Source: Climacium dendroides | Lineage: Eukaryota; Streptophyta; Bryopsida; Hypnales; Climaciaceae | NCBI GenBank assembly: GCA_950106755.1 | Contig: OX467086.1 | Coordinates: forward strand, 16,324,001 to 16,388,000 | Reading direction: 5' to 3' | Length of the DNA stretch: 64,000 nt | Shown here: piece after piece, positions 13,261 through 24,971 of the stretch | How positions within the stretch are numbered: position 1 is the first letter of the stretch | Layout: every line of letters starts with the position of its first letter | Notes under the pieces: model-generated | The model's input: only the letters and a program-made list of their open reading frames with translations | The model's database searches: none | What the model was told of the DNA's origin: nothing | Program-made: the position numbers and the translations under genes

Positions 13261-16200
13261 TTAGTAAGTAGCTAAAGGTTTGGCTAGTCGACGGAGACGT
13301 TCGAAACGGTCACGGGGCAACGGTTTGGTCATGATGTCGGCTATCTGGTCGTTGGTGCAGATGTACGTAATAGCAATGTGGCCACTTGCTTCAGCATCTC
13401 GGATTTGGTGGTACTTGGTATCAATGTGTTTGGTCCTTTGGTGAAAAACATGGTTCTTAACAAGTCTAATGGCAGACTGATTATCACAGAACAATAGTGT
13501 TGGGTGGCGCTGTGGTGATCGGAGACTATATAGCAAGCGACGCATCCAGATTATCTCCTGTGTTGCTAAGCTAGCTGCGACGTATTCTGATTCGGTTGTA
13601 CTGAGAGAGGTGTAGGTCTGTTTCCTACTGCTCCAGGAAACGGAACCACCATTGAGCATGAGTAGAAAACCAGAGCGTGATTTCCGATCATCACAATCTG
13701 CTGCATAGTCCGCATCACAATGGGCAGTAAGGAAATTCGAGTTCGGTCTACGACCATAAGTGATGGTATGGCCGAGAGTCCCATGAATATACCTGAGGAT
13801 ACGTTTAACCCCATTGACATGGGCTGTGGTTGGGTTGTTGGTGAAACGGGACATATTGCTCACAGCATAGCTTATATAAAAGCAGGTCCCTATATGCGCA
13901 AACTGTAAGCAACCAATGCATTCACGATAAGGGAAAGGTAGCTGGGATTCATCAGGTGTGGCTAGTTGCATCTGTGCAGCACTAGATGGATCGGAGGGTA
14001 CAGCGACACTGTGGCAGTCTATATGGCCGAATCTACGCAATACCCGCTCGAGATACCATCGTTGGTCAATATGAATCAAGCCTCGATCTCGATCGCGAGT
14101 GATGTGAAGGCCGACGTAGACTTCAGCAAGGCCTTGGGTAATTTGAAAAGCCTCACCCATATAGTTGAGTATCTCCACAATACTGTCATTAAAAGTATTG
14201 CAAACGATTCCATCGTCAACCTATATACAGAGGATGAGTTTGGGATCATGCTTGTTTATATACACACAACAATTGGCATCGGAGACTATGAGGTTGTATG
14301 CCTGCAAGAAATGGGTGAATTTCTGGTTCCAGACTCTTGCGCTCTGTTTTAAACCGTAAAGAGCTTTGTTAAGCTTGCAGACTAAACGCCTTCGTGATGT
14401 ACGCCCAACCTCAAATCCAATTGGCTGTTGCATGTATATGAGTTCCCGAAGCAAGCCGTTGAGGTAGGCAGTGCATATGTCAAACTGTGTGAGGTTCAAA
14501 TCTTCAACAACAGCAACAGACAAGATCGTCCGGATGGGGTCGAATTTAGCCACTGGACTGAAAGTTTCTTGATAGTCAACACCGTGACGTTGTGTGAAGC
14601 CCTTTGCGACAAGGCGAGCTTTGTAACGGCTAACATACCCATCTGCAGCTAGTTTCAACTTGTAAACCCATTTGCATTTTACAAGGTTCGCTGCATCTGG
14701 GATTTCTTCCAGAGTCCAAGTGTCATTCTTGACAAGGGATTCGTATTCTTCGCGCATGGCTGCTAACCAATGTTCCTTTTCTAGTGAGGACATTGCTTCT
14801 TCATAAGATTCTGGTTCATCTGGGATCTCCATGCGAGCTACACAAGCATAAGAATTCCGATCGACGGGGTAAACCCAGTCGCCGAGTCGTACTGGTGGAT
14901 TTCGGTTGCGTGTCGGACGATGAACGGGTTCACCATCAAAAGCCGGTTGTAGGGGTTTTCCCACTGGCACTTCTACTAGGTCGTTCACCAATTCTCCCAC
15001 TGGTCCTCCTAATGTTGCTCCCTCTGTTGAAGCTTCGGTGATGTCTGTTATTGGGTACGTGACCGGTTCAGCCGCAGGTGGCGTTGTATTATGTACAAAA
15101 TGATGTACATCGGCATCTTCGAGGCTATCAGGGTTGTACATTAGGTCAATGTCACCGCGGATGACGTCAGATTCAACTACTGGGGGACTGGAGTTAACAA
15201 GGTCGAGGACTGCGAGTGGTGGAGCTGGTACGTTGTTGAATGGTCGTTGGACGGCTGGAACGAAGGCTGGGGCGAGGAGAATGCGGGGAACACCGTTCGT
15301 CAAGTTGGTGGATGCTTGTGTGGCATTTTCGATGTCGAACCAATCGGAATTCGAAGAAATGTCTGATCTTGCATCTAAATTGTCCTCGTCAAACAAAACA
15401 TCGCGACTTTCATCTATCCTGCGAAGATCATTATTCCATACTCGATACGCCTTACTGGTGGTGGAATAGCCCATAAAAACTCCCTTTCGACTTTTAGGAG
15501 CTAGCTTCTTTCGAAGCTCTTTTGGAACATAAACATACGCTGTCGATCCAAAGATTCTCATGTGAGAGACAGATGTTTTTTTTTTGTACCATAATTCAAA
15601 TGGAGTGATGCCTATCACGGTTCGTGTAGATGTACGATTTAAGGTGTACACCGCTGTATGTGTTGCTTCGGCCCAAAATCTAATGTGAATGTTAGAGCCA
15701 TGCAACATGCTCCGGACAGCCTCCATGATTGTCCGATTGTCTCGTTCAGAAGTTCCATTCTGCTCTGGCGTGTATGGTGCAGTCAATTCCTGCTTGATTG
15801 CCTGATCTGCCAAATACTTGGTAAATAACTGATTAGTATATTCCGTGCCTCGATCGCTCCTAACAATTTTGATGGTGTTGCCGGTTTCCTGTTTGAGCTG
15901 GGCAACGAAATTCTGGAAGGCAGATAGCGTTTCTGTCTTGGATTTGAAGCAATGAATAACTCTGAAGCCAGAGCAGTCATCTTTGAACAGTGCAAAATAC
16001 AAGGCCCCTCCCACTGATGGTGTACTCATGGGACCGCAAAGGTCTGAGTGGATCAAGTCGCCGATTGACTTGGATCGTTCACGGTGTTCATCAGACGGAA
16101 ACGGCGCCCGAGCGTGTTTGCCATACACGCATCCAGAACAAAAGGGTTTGCTCATGTCATTCAAGATCAATCCATGCACGGTGCCTTGAGATGCCATTTG

Positions 16201-17816
16201 CTTGATCATAGCATGATTCAAGTGTGCTAATCGACGATGCCAAATGTCAAGGGTTTGTTTGCTATCAACAATTGTTGGTATGCCGATTGAGGTGGATGAG
16301 AGAGCTGTGATTGTGTCAACAGGGTGAATGACTTCTATGTTCAGGCAATACATCCTATTGTGGACATCACCAGTCATGACAATTTGTCCGTTCTCTAGCA
16401 TCTGACACCCCGTGTCCGTGTGAAGGGTATAGATCTTTCTCTGGGCCGCGACATACGATGAAAATAAATTACGACCAAGTAGGGGAACATGTATTACCCT
16501 TTTCAATGTTCCAATGCTATAAGTTTCGCCATTCTTGATCTTGATGGTGATGTCGCCAATGCCAGCCACCGTGAGTGTCGCACCACCGATGCCTTCGACG
16601 GGTCTACGCTCCTTGGACACGTCCTAGTAAGTTGAGAAAAGGGATCGGTTGTCCGTCATGTGCTCGGTGCAGCCACTGTCGACGTACCAAGTAGATGCAT
16701 CGGGGGAAACTTCATGTAGAGTAGCCATAAAAGCTCGGTGACCAGATTGCTTTGCCTTTGAGTGATCTTGAGTGCTCTGTCCCTAGTTCTGCGATTCTTG
16801 ATGTCGCCTTTCTTCAACTTCACTAGCGGCACACTCACGTCCCCAATGGCCTAATATGCCACATTTCCAGCACTTGGAATTCTTTTTACAATCACTAATT
16901 TCTTTCTTTCTAGCTGCACGTTGTTCGAGAGTGTACTCATTACTTTTGCTACTTGATGCTGCTACGTATGCAGCAGTTGCTGTGACCTCATCTATTCTAG
17001 CCTTGAGGATACCCTTAGTCTGAAGCAATTGTAAGGTAAGATTATCGAGGGTTTTGGCAGCATCAGGCTGCATGCGCCATGTCGGTATTAGACTATCGAA
17101 TCCGCTCGGCAAGTTACACAATATTTTAGAAATGATAGCTTGTTCATTAAAGGTATTATCCCCTCTAGCTGCAAGCTGCTGTACTGTAACATCTAGCTTG
17201 CCCACAAAATCAGCTATGCTACCCCCTTGGGTCATGGAGCATTCACTATAAGAAAACCTTGTTTTAGGTGACATTCAAAAAAACAGCCGACATCAAAGGG
17301 AATGAATTTTAGGTGACGTTGAAAAAAACAACCTGTATTTTTCATGTCAATAATGATGTCCAATAGAACATTAATGGAGATAATTGTTGACAGAAAAACA
17401 TAGGTTGTTTTCTTCAATGTCACCTAAAATCCGTTCCCTTAGACATCGAAAATTTTAGTTTCTTCTAGTGATTTGTAAAACTCCTACTGTAACGTGTGAA
17501 TATTTTCACTCGCATTTTGCTCGTGAAAGAGCTTAAGCTTATCCCAAATCTGTTTGGATGAGACACAACTAGTAATATGCTTCAATATGCTTTCATCGAT
17601 CGCTTGACAGAGGATACTAACGACTTGATTATCTTTCTTACGCCGGGCAGCTTTAACATTAGCCTCTGCTGTTTCTAAAGGTTTGGTTTCAGAACCGTCT
17701 ACAACATCCATAAGCTCTCTACCAAGAAGGATAGCACGCATTTGGAACTTCCAAATATGGAAGTTCTGTCCCTTGAAGGTGGTGATGCCACCAAGCTCAC
17801 GACTGGCATCAGCCAT
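13261..17816 (-). pseudogene. Copia gag-pol polyprotein, disrupted
   Basis: One reading frame of about 1,440 codons, starting MADASRELGG at 17816 and ending with TAA at 13261. In order it holds a copia gag domain; a CCHC zinc knuckle (CWKCGILGHWGREC); the protease motif VDSGC; the GAG-pre-integrase motif LWHRRLAHLNH-like and an integrase core; reverse transcriptase with KCKWVYKLK and ARLVAKGFTQ; and RNase H with DADYA and SLSTTESEYVA. The segments 16783-17274, 14221-16620 and 13261-14178 share one frame. The 5' gag part differs only because of the MITE: the 227-bp MITE plus its 3-bp target duplication adds 230 bp. In-frame TAG codons lie at 17484-17486, 16783-16785, 16624-16626 and 14221-14223. 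The last replaces the tyrosine of the reverse-transcriptase YVDD motif. It is a dead copy. Confidence 0.93.
17244..17470. mobile_element. CACTA-type MITE nested in gag
   Basis: A 227-bp element with ends CACTATAAGAAAAC and TTTCTTCTAGTG, flanked by the 3-bp duplication ATT (17241-17243 and 17471-17473). CACTA ends with a 3-bp target duplication are diagnostic of the CMC superfamily. The interior is a foldback with the repeated motif TTTTAGGTGAC. The element has no coding capacity. Removing it and one ATT rejoins the gag frame. A related copy sits at 56432-56646. Confidence 0.92.
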
Positions 17817-17887
17817 GGTGTCGGATAAGCTAACCTAGTTATCGACAAGAAGAACAACAGTGAAAGCAGTCACGTTTTTTTGAGAGC

Positions 17888-17901
17888 GTGGGCCCATAAC
17901 C
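17888..17901 (-). other. Primer-binding site matching the anticodon arm of initiator tRNA-Met
   Basis: The 14 bases directly after the 5' LTR read, on the + strand, GTGGGCCCATAACC. From memory of plant initiator tRNA-Met this is identical to its anticodon stem-loop (CAU anticodon), so the element strand is complementary to an internal part of the tRNA, not to its 3' end. Priming by an internal fragment of initiator tRNA-Met is known for Drosophila copia. There is no spacer between LTR and site. Confidence 0.75.
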
Positions 17902-18363
17902 TGTTGGTTTTAAAGGCCAGCAATGTTTGACAACAAACTGACACAATATCCGAGACCTTTACAAAAAACAACAAATAAACGTACTCGTACACCTCTTAAG
18001 AATCAGTCAAGCATATATTATACTCCAAATATATCTCTGACATACACTCGCCTCTACAACATGCCGGTTGCAGAGTACACCACAGCTCTTAACACAGAGT
18101 ACACTATAGCTTAGCCTCACACACACTACGTGAAGCAAGCATCATGCTGAAGAAGAGAGCTCCTCTGTCTACAGTGCACAACTTAACACCTGTGTTGCAT
18201 GGAGGTTAACGGTTACCCTCAAGATCAAGAACGCCCAACTGATTCATCCCATGCAGTTGCGGAATCATAAATCAGAGCTCGTCCTTGGTTGCTGAATCAT
18301 GAATCAGGGCTTGTCCTTGCACTTGGATGATGCAGGTCATCCATTGTTGTTGATCATCCAATA
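17902..18363 (-). repeat. 5' LTR of the copia element
   Basis: 462 bp and followed on the + strand by the target duplication GACCT. On the minus strand it contains GAGTATAATATATGC (about 18011-18025), a plausible TATA box for the element's own transcript. Confidence 0.95.
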
Positions 18364-19794
18364 GACCTCATGAGGAACTTCCAACTTTTCAGTGTGAATT
18401 CATTCTAAGAATTGACTTTTTAGGTCTTTCATATTTGAAAATATTATAACTGCATTTGATGAACAAGATGTGCATCATGGATTCAAATCTCGTTGGTTCT
18501 AGGGTAGTTTGTAGTCTCTTTTGGGCCATAATGCATTGAACACTACCTTGGCTATTGCTTCTGTTCAATGTCCATGTCAAGAAATAAAATAGTATTAAGA
18601 AGATTTTGCTCATTGCTAGTATTGATACATTAATAATTCCACCTACTAAAAACTCACAATGAATCAAATACTAGTACCTCGTATTGTTGATCTTTCAATA
18701 TGTTCACAATATTATCCCAAAGCCTTCAATTCTAAGGCCTATATACACCAAAAAACTTTGGGTTGGAGTCCCAAGAAATGGAGTGTTTTGATTGGAAAAT
18801 AGCTATAGTACCAACCCAAAATTTTTTGGTATAAAGAGGCCCTAAGGGAAGCATGAGAGTCTTGAGTCAAAAGACCTTACCAATCAAAAAATAATTGCAT
18901 GAAAGAAATGAGATTGATTTTTTTTCTATTCAAGGTTTTGTACAAGGGTGTCCATTGCAAATCTTGATTTCCTAGTGTTGAGGGGTCTTAGAAAATGAGT
19001 TTCAAATACATGAGATGTTGGAGAAAAAATCACACTAGAAATTCATCTAAAAAAAATTGTAGAATAGATTTTGAGATGCCATAAATTAATTGGAATTATG
19101 CATGTTATGCCCTTTACCCTCTTTCTTTTTTTAGTGACCAATTTTTTAAATTTGATATGTAAAAAAGAAGATTGAAAGACTTCAAATCACTTTCACAATT
19201 ATTTAACACCCTCATGATTAAACATCATAATCTTTCAATCCATAGGTGATATTGTTGTGTTTTCTTTTCCCATGTGATCTATAATATGTCTAGTTTGAAT
19301 TTGTACACTTACACTTTAAACTAGTTGATAAAACTTATCAAAATGTTGACTTTTTGTTCAACTTAGAGCACAAATATCAAGAAGCTCAAAAAAGGCGTTG
19401 GACATTGGACATTGTGGGGCTAGAGAACTGTGTCCTCTTCCATCATCAGCAAGCAAAAGAATTCAAAATGACTCAGAAAAAAGCAAAAACCTTCCTCAGC
19501 TATTTCTCTTCATACCAAATCAAATCACTGGCCTGCAGGCAGTGAAATCCTTGATATGGTTCCCACTACTTCTGTTTATCAAAGTGCTTCTCTAATTGCT
19601 CAAGCCAGAGATGTTTGGCGTATAGTCCCTGCTGATCGTCGTTGCAGAGTTCCCAGCATATAGTCAAATTCGACCAAGACATCGCTGCCATTTTTTCCTA
19701 CGCATCATCTGTTCTCCAGATGATGCGAGCAAACACAAACCAAGCGGAAGAACAAGAGCTTCAATGCCACGCCCAAACCAAAAGGAAATTCTCT
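18364..19794. other. Spacer with a 0.5-kb dispersed repeat
   Basis: No gene is visible. Bases about 18900-19410 are a diverged direct copy of about 53821-54335; see the repeat entries. The small frames at 19354-19595 lie at its right edge and have no domain. The right part is the 3' flank of the F-box gene. Confidence 0.5.
18900..19410 (+). repeat. Dispersed repeat, copy 1
   Basis: About 510 bp that aligns along its whole length with 53821-54335. Shared landmarks in order are CAAGGGTGTCCATTGCAAAT, AGTGTTGAGGG, ACTTCAAATCACTTTCA, TTTTCTTTTCCCATGTGATC and GATAAAACTTAT. No coding potential or terminal repeats were found, so its class is unknown. Confidence 0.75.
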
Positions 19795-21063
19795 TCACGG
19801 TCTAGCACTCCACCGGAGCTCCCACATCAAGTCCAGTGAACCAATGTGCAGTCCTGGTCCTTTCGGAAGGACCTGCCACTTATACGTCGACAAGTTGTAC
19901 AGCCACACATGCTGGTACTCATACTTATCATGAGGAACAAAAACATCACCTAATCCATAATCCCCGGCCTGTCCAATGACCATTAGAAACCCGTTGCACG
20001 CATGAAGTGACAAATGGTGATTCTCCTTTCGATAGTCCTCGAAAGGGTCGCAACCGTGCGTTTCCACCTTCACCCAAGCAGTGCCATTCTTCGGGAGATG
20101 ATACTCGGAAATGTAATACTTCCGTTCCTGACCGCTCGGAATCAAATTGGAAGGGTCTGCACGTCTCATCTTGTGCAGCACAAAAAGCCGATCATCTAAA
20201 AGCGCATAACTTCTCACTGAACGTCCGTGTACAATCTCGTTGCCATTAAAACGGTGCAGCTGTCCTTCTGCAAAGTCATATACACATGGACCCAGGCGTT
20301 GTTCACAGTAATAAAAAGCGTCTTCCATCCAAACCCAAGCATACTCATATCCAAAAATTCTACCCCCTGACTTCTCTCCTGATCCTACTACGCTCCACTG
20401 CTTGGTTTGAGAGTCATATACTTGAGCAAAGAGACCCCTGTTACCACTCTGTATGCAACCCACAACCCAAACCTTATACTGATTTGTTTGCCGGTCCATC
20501 CTGAGCTGCACCATCGAGAACTGAAATGCGGTCTGCACATTAGGTATGCTCAGTAAAGGAGGGAGCACAGCCCTCTTCCCTATTAACGGGTTCATCACCA
20601 CTACAGATAGGGAAAAATCTGTATTTTCTGAAACAAAGCAAATAAGTCCTCCATCGGCTGCAGACATTGCAGATGGGAAATTCACTGTACTTTCCGAAAC
20701 AAAGCAATCAAGTTCTCCATTGGCTGCACCCTCTGCGAGAGTCCAATCACATGCAGGATCCATACTACGGATATACCATTGGTCTCGTTTCACATCAAAT
20801 ACCCTTGCACACAAGTGATCAAGGTCTATGAGACCAAACAGGTTAGGGTAAACTGTGTCTTCAAGCATCCGGCTGAGATGAGAGTCTACCGAATCAATGC
20901 TACTCTTCCAGGTCTTGGAAAGCAGGCGAATCTGATTGATTTCAGCAGCAGGAAGACGAAGGAACACAAGGTGCAAGAGCTCGTCCCCGAGAGTTCCCCA
21001 TAGAGCAGGCTCCAAATCCTCCAAGGCCATGGCCATCATCTCCAACCTATTACAAGACATCAT
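19795..21063 (-). CDS. F-box protein with kelch/propeller-like C-terminal half
   Basis: A single uninterrupted 422-residue frame. The F-box lies at about residues 20-58 (LWGTLGDELLHLVFLRLP, then the R-L-L-S-K-T-W-K block), the part that binds SKP1 in SCF ubiquitin ligases. The remainder resembles plant F-box-associated or kelch-type propellers: VMNPLIGKRAVLPPL, YKVWVVGC, AQVYDSQTKQWSVV, CVYDFAEGQLHRF, HVWLYNLSTYKWQVLP. Such domains select the protein to be ubiquitinated; the substrate is unknown. An in-frame TGA lies immediately upstream of the first ATG, so the start is at this ATG or at the nearby methionines (MEMMAMALEDL). The TTGTAATAG before the later methionines could be a splice acceptor, which would favour those. 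Most plant F-box/kelch genes are also intronless in their coding part. Confidence 0.88.
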   Translation of the reverse strand: MMSCNRLEMMAMALEDLEPALWGTLGDELLHLVFLRLPAAEINQIRLLSKTWKSSIDSVDSHLSRMLEDTVYPNLFGLIDLDHLCARVFDVKRDQWYIRSMDPACDWTLAEGAANGELDCFVSESTVNFPSAMSAADGGLICFVSENTDFSLSVVVMNPLIGKRAVLPPLLSIPNVQTAFQFSMVQLRMDRQTNQYKVWVVGCIQSGNRGLFAQVYDSQTKQWSVVGSGEKSGGRIFGYEYAWVWMEDAFYYCEQRLGPCVYDFAEGQLHRFNGNEIVHGRSVRSYALLDDRLFVLHKMRRADPSNLIPSGQERKYYISEYHLPKNGTAWVKVETHGCDPFEDYRKENHHLSLHACNGFLMVIGQAGDYGLGDVFVPHDKYEYQHVWLYNLSTYKWQVLPKGPGLHIGSLDLMWELRWSARP

Positions 21064-24000
21064 AAATCAATTATGTGGCTACGTGAGGACCCAAAATAAT
21101 AACTGACATAGTTTGCATGTTTGACGAGTGTGCTACAGTTAATGCTCAATCGTGCAGGATACATACCAGAATGTCATTTTAGAGAAGCTCATATTGAAGA
21201 GGTTTGAGTGTATGGCAATTGTGCTTCTAATATGCTCATTAGAGCGCGCTGGAGGGGGGCAAACAGAAATCTCTATCCCTTCCCAATATAATTGATGATA
21301 GTTTCCGTGCAAATAAGTACAATTAATGCGCCCGTCTCAAAGTCATGTGAACTATTAACGAATAAGACAATACAACCCTATCAGGATTTTGGGTTTAAGG
21401 AACGTCACAAGCGAGATCTACAAGAACAAGGAATCAAACAACAATGCACCATCCAAAAATAACTAAATCCGAAATTGCGAAATCACCTTGAACCGCTCTC
21501 GACCTGAATTTCCAAATCTCAGCTTGACAAAGTTCACCGTCCTTCAGTCCGCTCTCCGAACAGTTTTGTATACAACGTGACCTGCATTTCAGCGCACAAG
21601 GAGAAGCTAATTAGGTCGAACAGCAGCGATATGCCAGCAACCTCACATGCAAGAGGCCACATTGGCCGATCTAAAAGCTACTATTTATGGAGTGGACAGA
21701 CTAGAACCCAAAGACATTGTCGCAATCTCAGAGAGCTCCGTTGAGGTGAGACATTGAAAAGGAACTTCGCCATGACCAAAACTTCACAAAACACAAGCAA
21801 TAGAACGCACCTTCAATTCGTTGGTTGGCGATAAATCTCCAAGTAAGAATTGCAAAGCTGATGATCCTAAGCTTTGCAGCAAAACCCAGTTGCACAGTGA
21901 GAGTCGCAAAGTGAGAGTCCCAGCGGACAAAATTCTTGGGTTGCATGCAAAAAAATTACTCTGAAACAGTGTATCCTTTTCACAAAACCAACCAGCACTG
22001 AGAATGGATCCACTATTTTCAAAAGGAGGGAGTAACAAATAAGCTTACTGGGTGTCAGAGTATTGGAAGGATACTCATGTGGCAGATGGATGGCTTTCAA
22101 GATTATTATAGAAATGAAGAACACACCTAATGGTTCATAAATCAAGTCATTTGATTATAGGTCTTATTCTTTTCAAGTTTATCCTTAACCCTAAAACGAC
22201 ATTGCGGCCATTTTCTAGTTGATGGATAAATAGAGAATCTTTGAGTGTGAGACAAAAGTGTAACTATTCATCCTTGGAATTTTGCATAAAAAGGGGAGGT
22301 CTTGTATAGTAGTTTGACTTCCAATGAGTGATTTAGGATTCTTTTAAACCAACTGTTCACACAATGCCAAAAGGGATGATCTCTAGAATCACAAACCTGT
22401 CCTTTAAGGGTTAAACTCTATGGCATTGATATTCTAAGTGATGAATGGGAGACTTCTTACCAATATTTTGTTCATATACTTTCTCATTAATCCAATGCAA
22501 TACTAGAATCTTTAAAAGATAAACTTTCTTTTATAGCAAATTTTATGAAAGTCAGATAAATAATATATTCCCACACCCATGTAAGTGAGAATGTGTGAAA
22601 ATATAAAAAGGAGTTAGGTGTACAAGGGTTAATGCAAATTTTTGAACTTTGAAAGTGTGCATTTGTCAAATATTTGGTTGTTCTTAAATGGAAGTCAAAA
22701 GTGAGTTTTTAATTTTCCATTTGAAAATTCCAACTATGACACCAATTAATATTCAAAGAAATGTTTTTTTTTCACAATGGATAAATCATTAAATTACTAT
22801 AGGATTATATAATTGTATTATGTATGTTCATGGATTTAAGTAGCTTCATTTCTTAAAGGAAGATTGGATTATGTACATAAAAACTTTGCATCTATCATCC
22901 GACACAACTATAAAGAACTGACCTCTCCATTGTTGCACCTAGAAAATTAATGCATTAGAAGACATTTCAGGCCTCTATAGGGCCGTTTCAATCCTATTCC
23001 CCCTGCAGCGATAGAACAGTCAACTGTCAAGAAAAATAGTTTTAAAAAAAATAGTTCTTAGAATACCAAAAAAAGTTGAATTTAAAAAAAAATTCAAAAA
23101 TGACACGGCAGGGGCTCGACCACATCAGCATGCTGCACTGTCACTGTTGCAGTGCACTGCGGGGAGTTCCCTGCCATTATAACTTGCGGCCCTATAGAGG
23201 CCTGAAATGTCTTCTAATGTAAAGTTTTGTTCCCTATATTGTATTAAGTTGGTTCTACATATCTAGTAGAAAATTTAAGGTCTTTCATTCAAAATGTGAT
23301 TTCACACTTTTCTAGTTTTATCACTAGTAGTAAATAATGTATTCTTGTTTTCTCCTTGAGTAGTGAAAAAAGAGCTATAAGGGGATCAATTCCTTGAGTG
23401 ATTTTGGCACACTCTATATTAATCAATTATGATAATCATTATAATTATTTTTCTCTATGCCATTTGGCAATGAATATTTAATATTGAAATGAATTTTCAA
23501 TTGATAAATAAAACACAAGCATATTTTTATGTGAATTATTGTAAATGACTTTAATAATTTAGAATTTTTATTAATTTTTTTTAATAAGTCACACTCCACA
23601 AGTAAATAATGTCAAAGTTGTTCTAGTATTATAGTATCTTTAGTGTAAATATAATAATGTTTTAGAAAATACTTTTTGAAAAAAGAAGGTGCTACATTGG
23701 TGATTAATGCATGTTTGCCAATCAATTTTCAAATTCTTCACCAATATTATCCAATCTATCATTCTATAAAAGAAATTTTTTTATAAAAAAAATAAAAAAA
23801 CTAGATTGTAGAAATTAAAATTTGTTCAATTGACCTAATTCATGTTAGAATTCCTTATTCAAGTTGATTGTGACACCAACTTTAGGGCATAACCACATGT
23901 GAGCCCCGTCGTGTTAGTTTTCCCTTTTATCTTCCCTTAATGACGTATCCACACAATCTTGAAAGAAAGAGGTGAGTCAATCTTATGTACTCACTTGATA

Positions 24001-24971
24001 GACCAAATATAAACAAAAATTCTCTCAAAATTCTCAAAATTTTATGAGATTTTCAAAGATGAAGCTAAAAATGAGAAAAACAAGAACTATTGACTTTTTA
24101 TTTTGTTTTAAAAACAAAAAAGAGTCACCATGAAGTTAGAAGACCTTGTGAGACAATCTTAAGAGTCATATAGTTTCTCAAAAGACCCATTGTCTCTCTT
24201 ACAACTCATGAAAATAAAAATGTGCATGTGTGGCCCAATTCCTACAAAAATGATGTGGATGAAGGCTTATATGAAAATAGACTTTTATCCTAATTGTGCA
24301 TAACATGAGCAATTCTTTGAGCAATATTGTGAAGGGACAACAACCTACATGTTATATCTTATTCATGCATTTGATACTAAGTTACAACAGCCAAACTATT
24401 GGTATTTTGCAAGATACTACTTCACACAAAAAACTATTTTATAATAGTGCAAATAGAAATACTTTTGTATTGTACTATGTGTCACAATTATTTTCATTTT
24501 ATTTCATTTTCATTTCTTTTGTAGTGACACTAATTTTGCACCCTCACTGATAGGATAAATCAGTACAGGTATTTGTTAGAGAGCTGAATTAACAAGAAAA
24601 TTTCCAAGAAATTCACGTATATTGAATCAGCTAGGGACGAAATAAATCTAATGAAGACTTGAGATAAAACAAACATTGAGCTACGGAGAAGTCAATTTAA
24701 TTCCTTCATGCTCATATGATGCCCAGCAATACAAGTTATTTGATCCCATTACAACGCTACTCTGACGAGCCTGTTTCAAAACTGTAAGCAAATCCTGGTG
24801 GATGTTGTGCAGATGTGGACTTTGTTAGTATTTTGTCCATTTATGTCTGCATCTCCTTTCCAAAGTTTCAGTCAGAACAAGATGCAATTTATAAGGTTTT
24901 CCTTTTTGAATGCAGACTTCTAAGCACACAAGATATTCATTATCTTGGCTCCTAAAAAACAAATCTGACTT
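21064..24971. other. Spacer upstream of the F-box gene, with a foldback element
   Basis: The stretch 21064-22150 is less AT-rich and probably contains the F-box promoter and leader. I could not define leader exons with confidence. From 22150 on it is AT-rich and gene-free. It holds the perfect-arm foldback element at 22953-23219. Small frames at 24296-24550 and elsewhere carry no domain. Confidence 0.5.
22953..23219. mobile_element. Foldback/MITE with 32-bp perfect terminal inverted repeats
   Basis: 267 bp. The left arm 22953-22984 (CATTAGAAGACATTTCAGGC then CTCTATAGGGCC) and the right arm 23188-23219 are exact reverse complements, extending to 33 bases with the next pair. TAATG occurs just outside the left arm and at the end of the right arm, so a 5-bp duplication is possible but ambiguous. 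The interior is a GC-rich block unlike the surrounding DNA, with CACTGTCACTGTTGCAGTGC. No protein is encoded. The superfamily is unassigned. Confidence 0.8.

Larger units (their letters stand above)
12742..18363 (-). mobile_element. Ty1/copia LTR retrotransposon, inactive
   Basis: A complete 5,622-bp element on the minus strand, bounded by 462-bp LTRs and by a 5-bp target duplication GACCT (12737-12741 and 18364-18368). The order gag, protease, integrase, reverse transcriptase, RNase H defines the copia superfamily. In element orientation each LTR starts TATTGG and ends CCAACA. The primer-binding site abuts the 5' LTR, and a polypurine tract abuts the 3' LTR. I count eight differences between the two LTRs, all transitions (about 1.7%), so the insertion is fairly recent. 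The single gag-pol frame is interrupted by four TAG codons and by a 227-bp MITE in gag, so the copy cannot make a full polyprotein. Confidence 0.95.
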
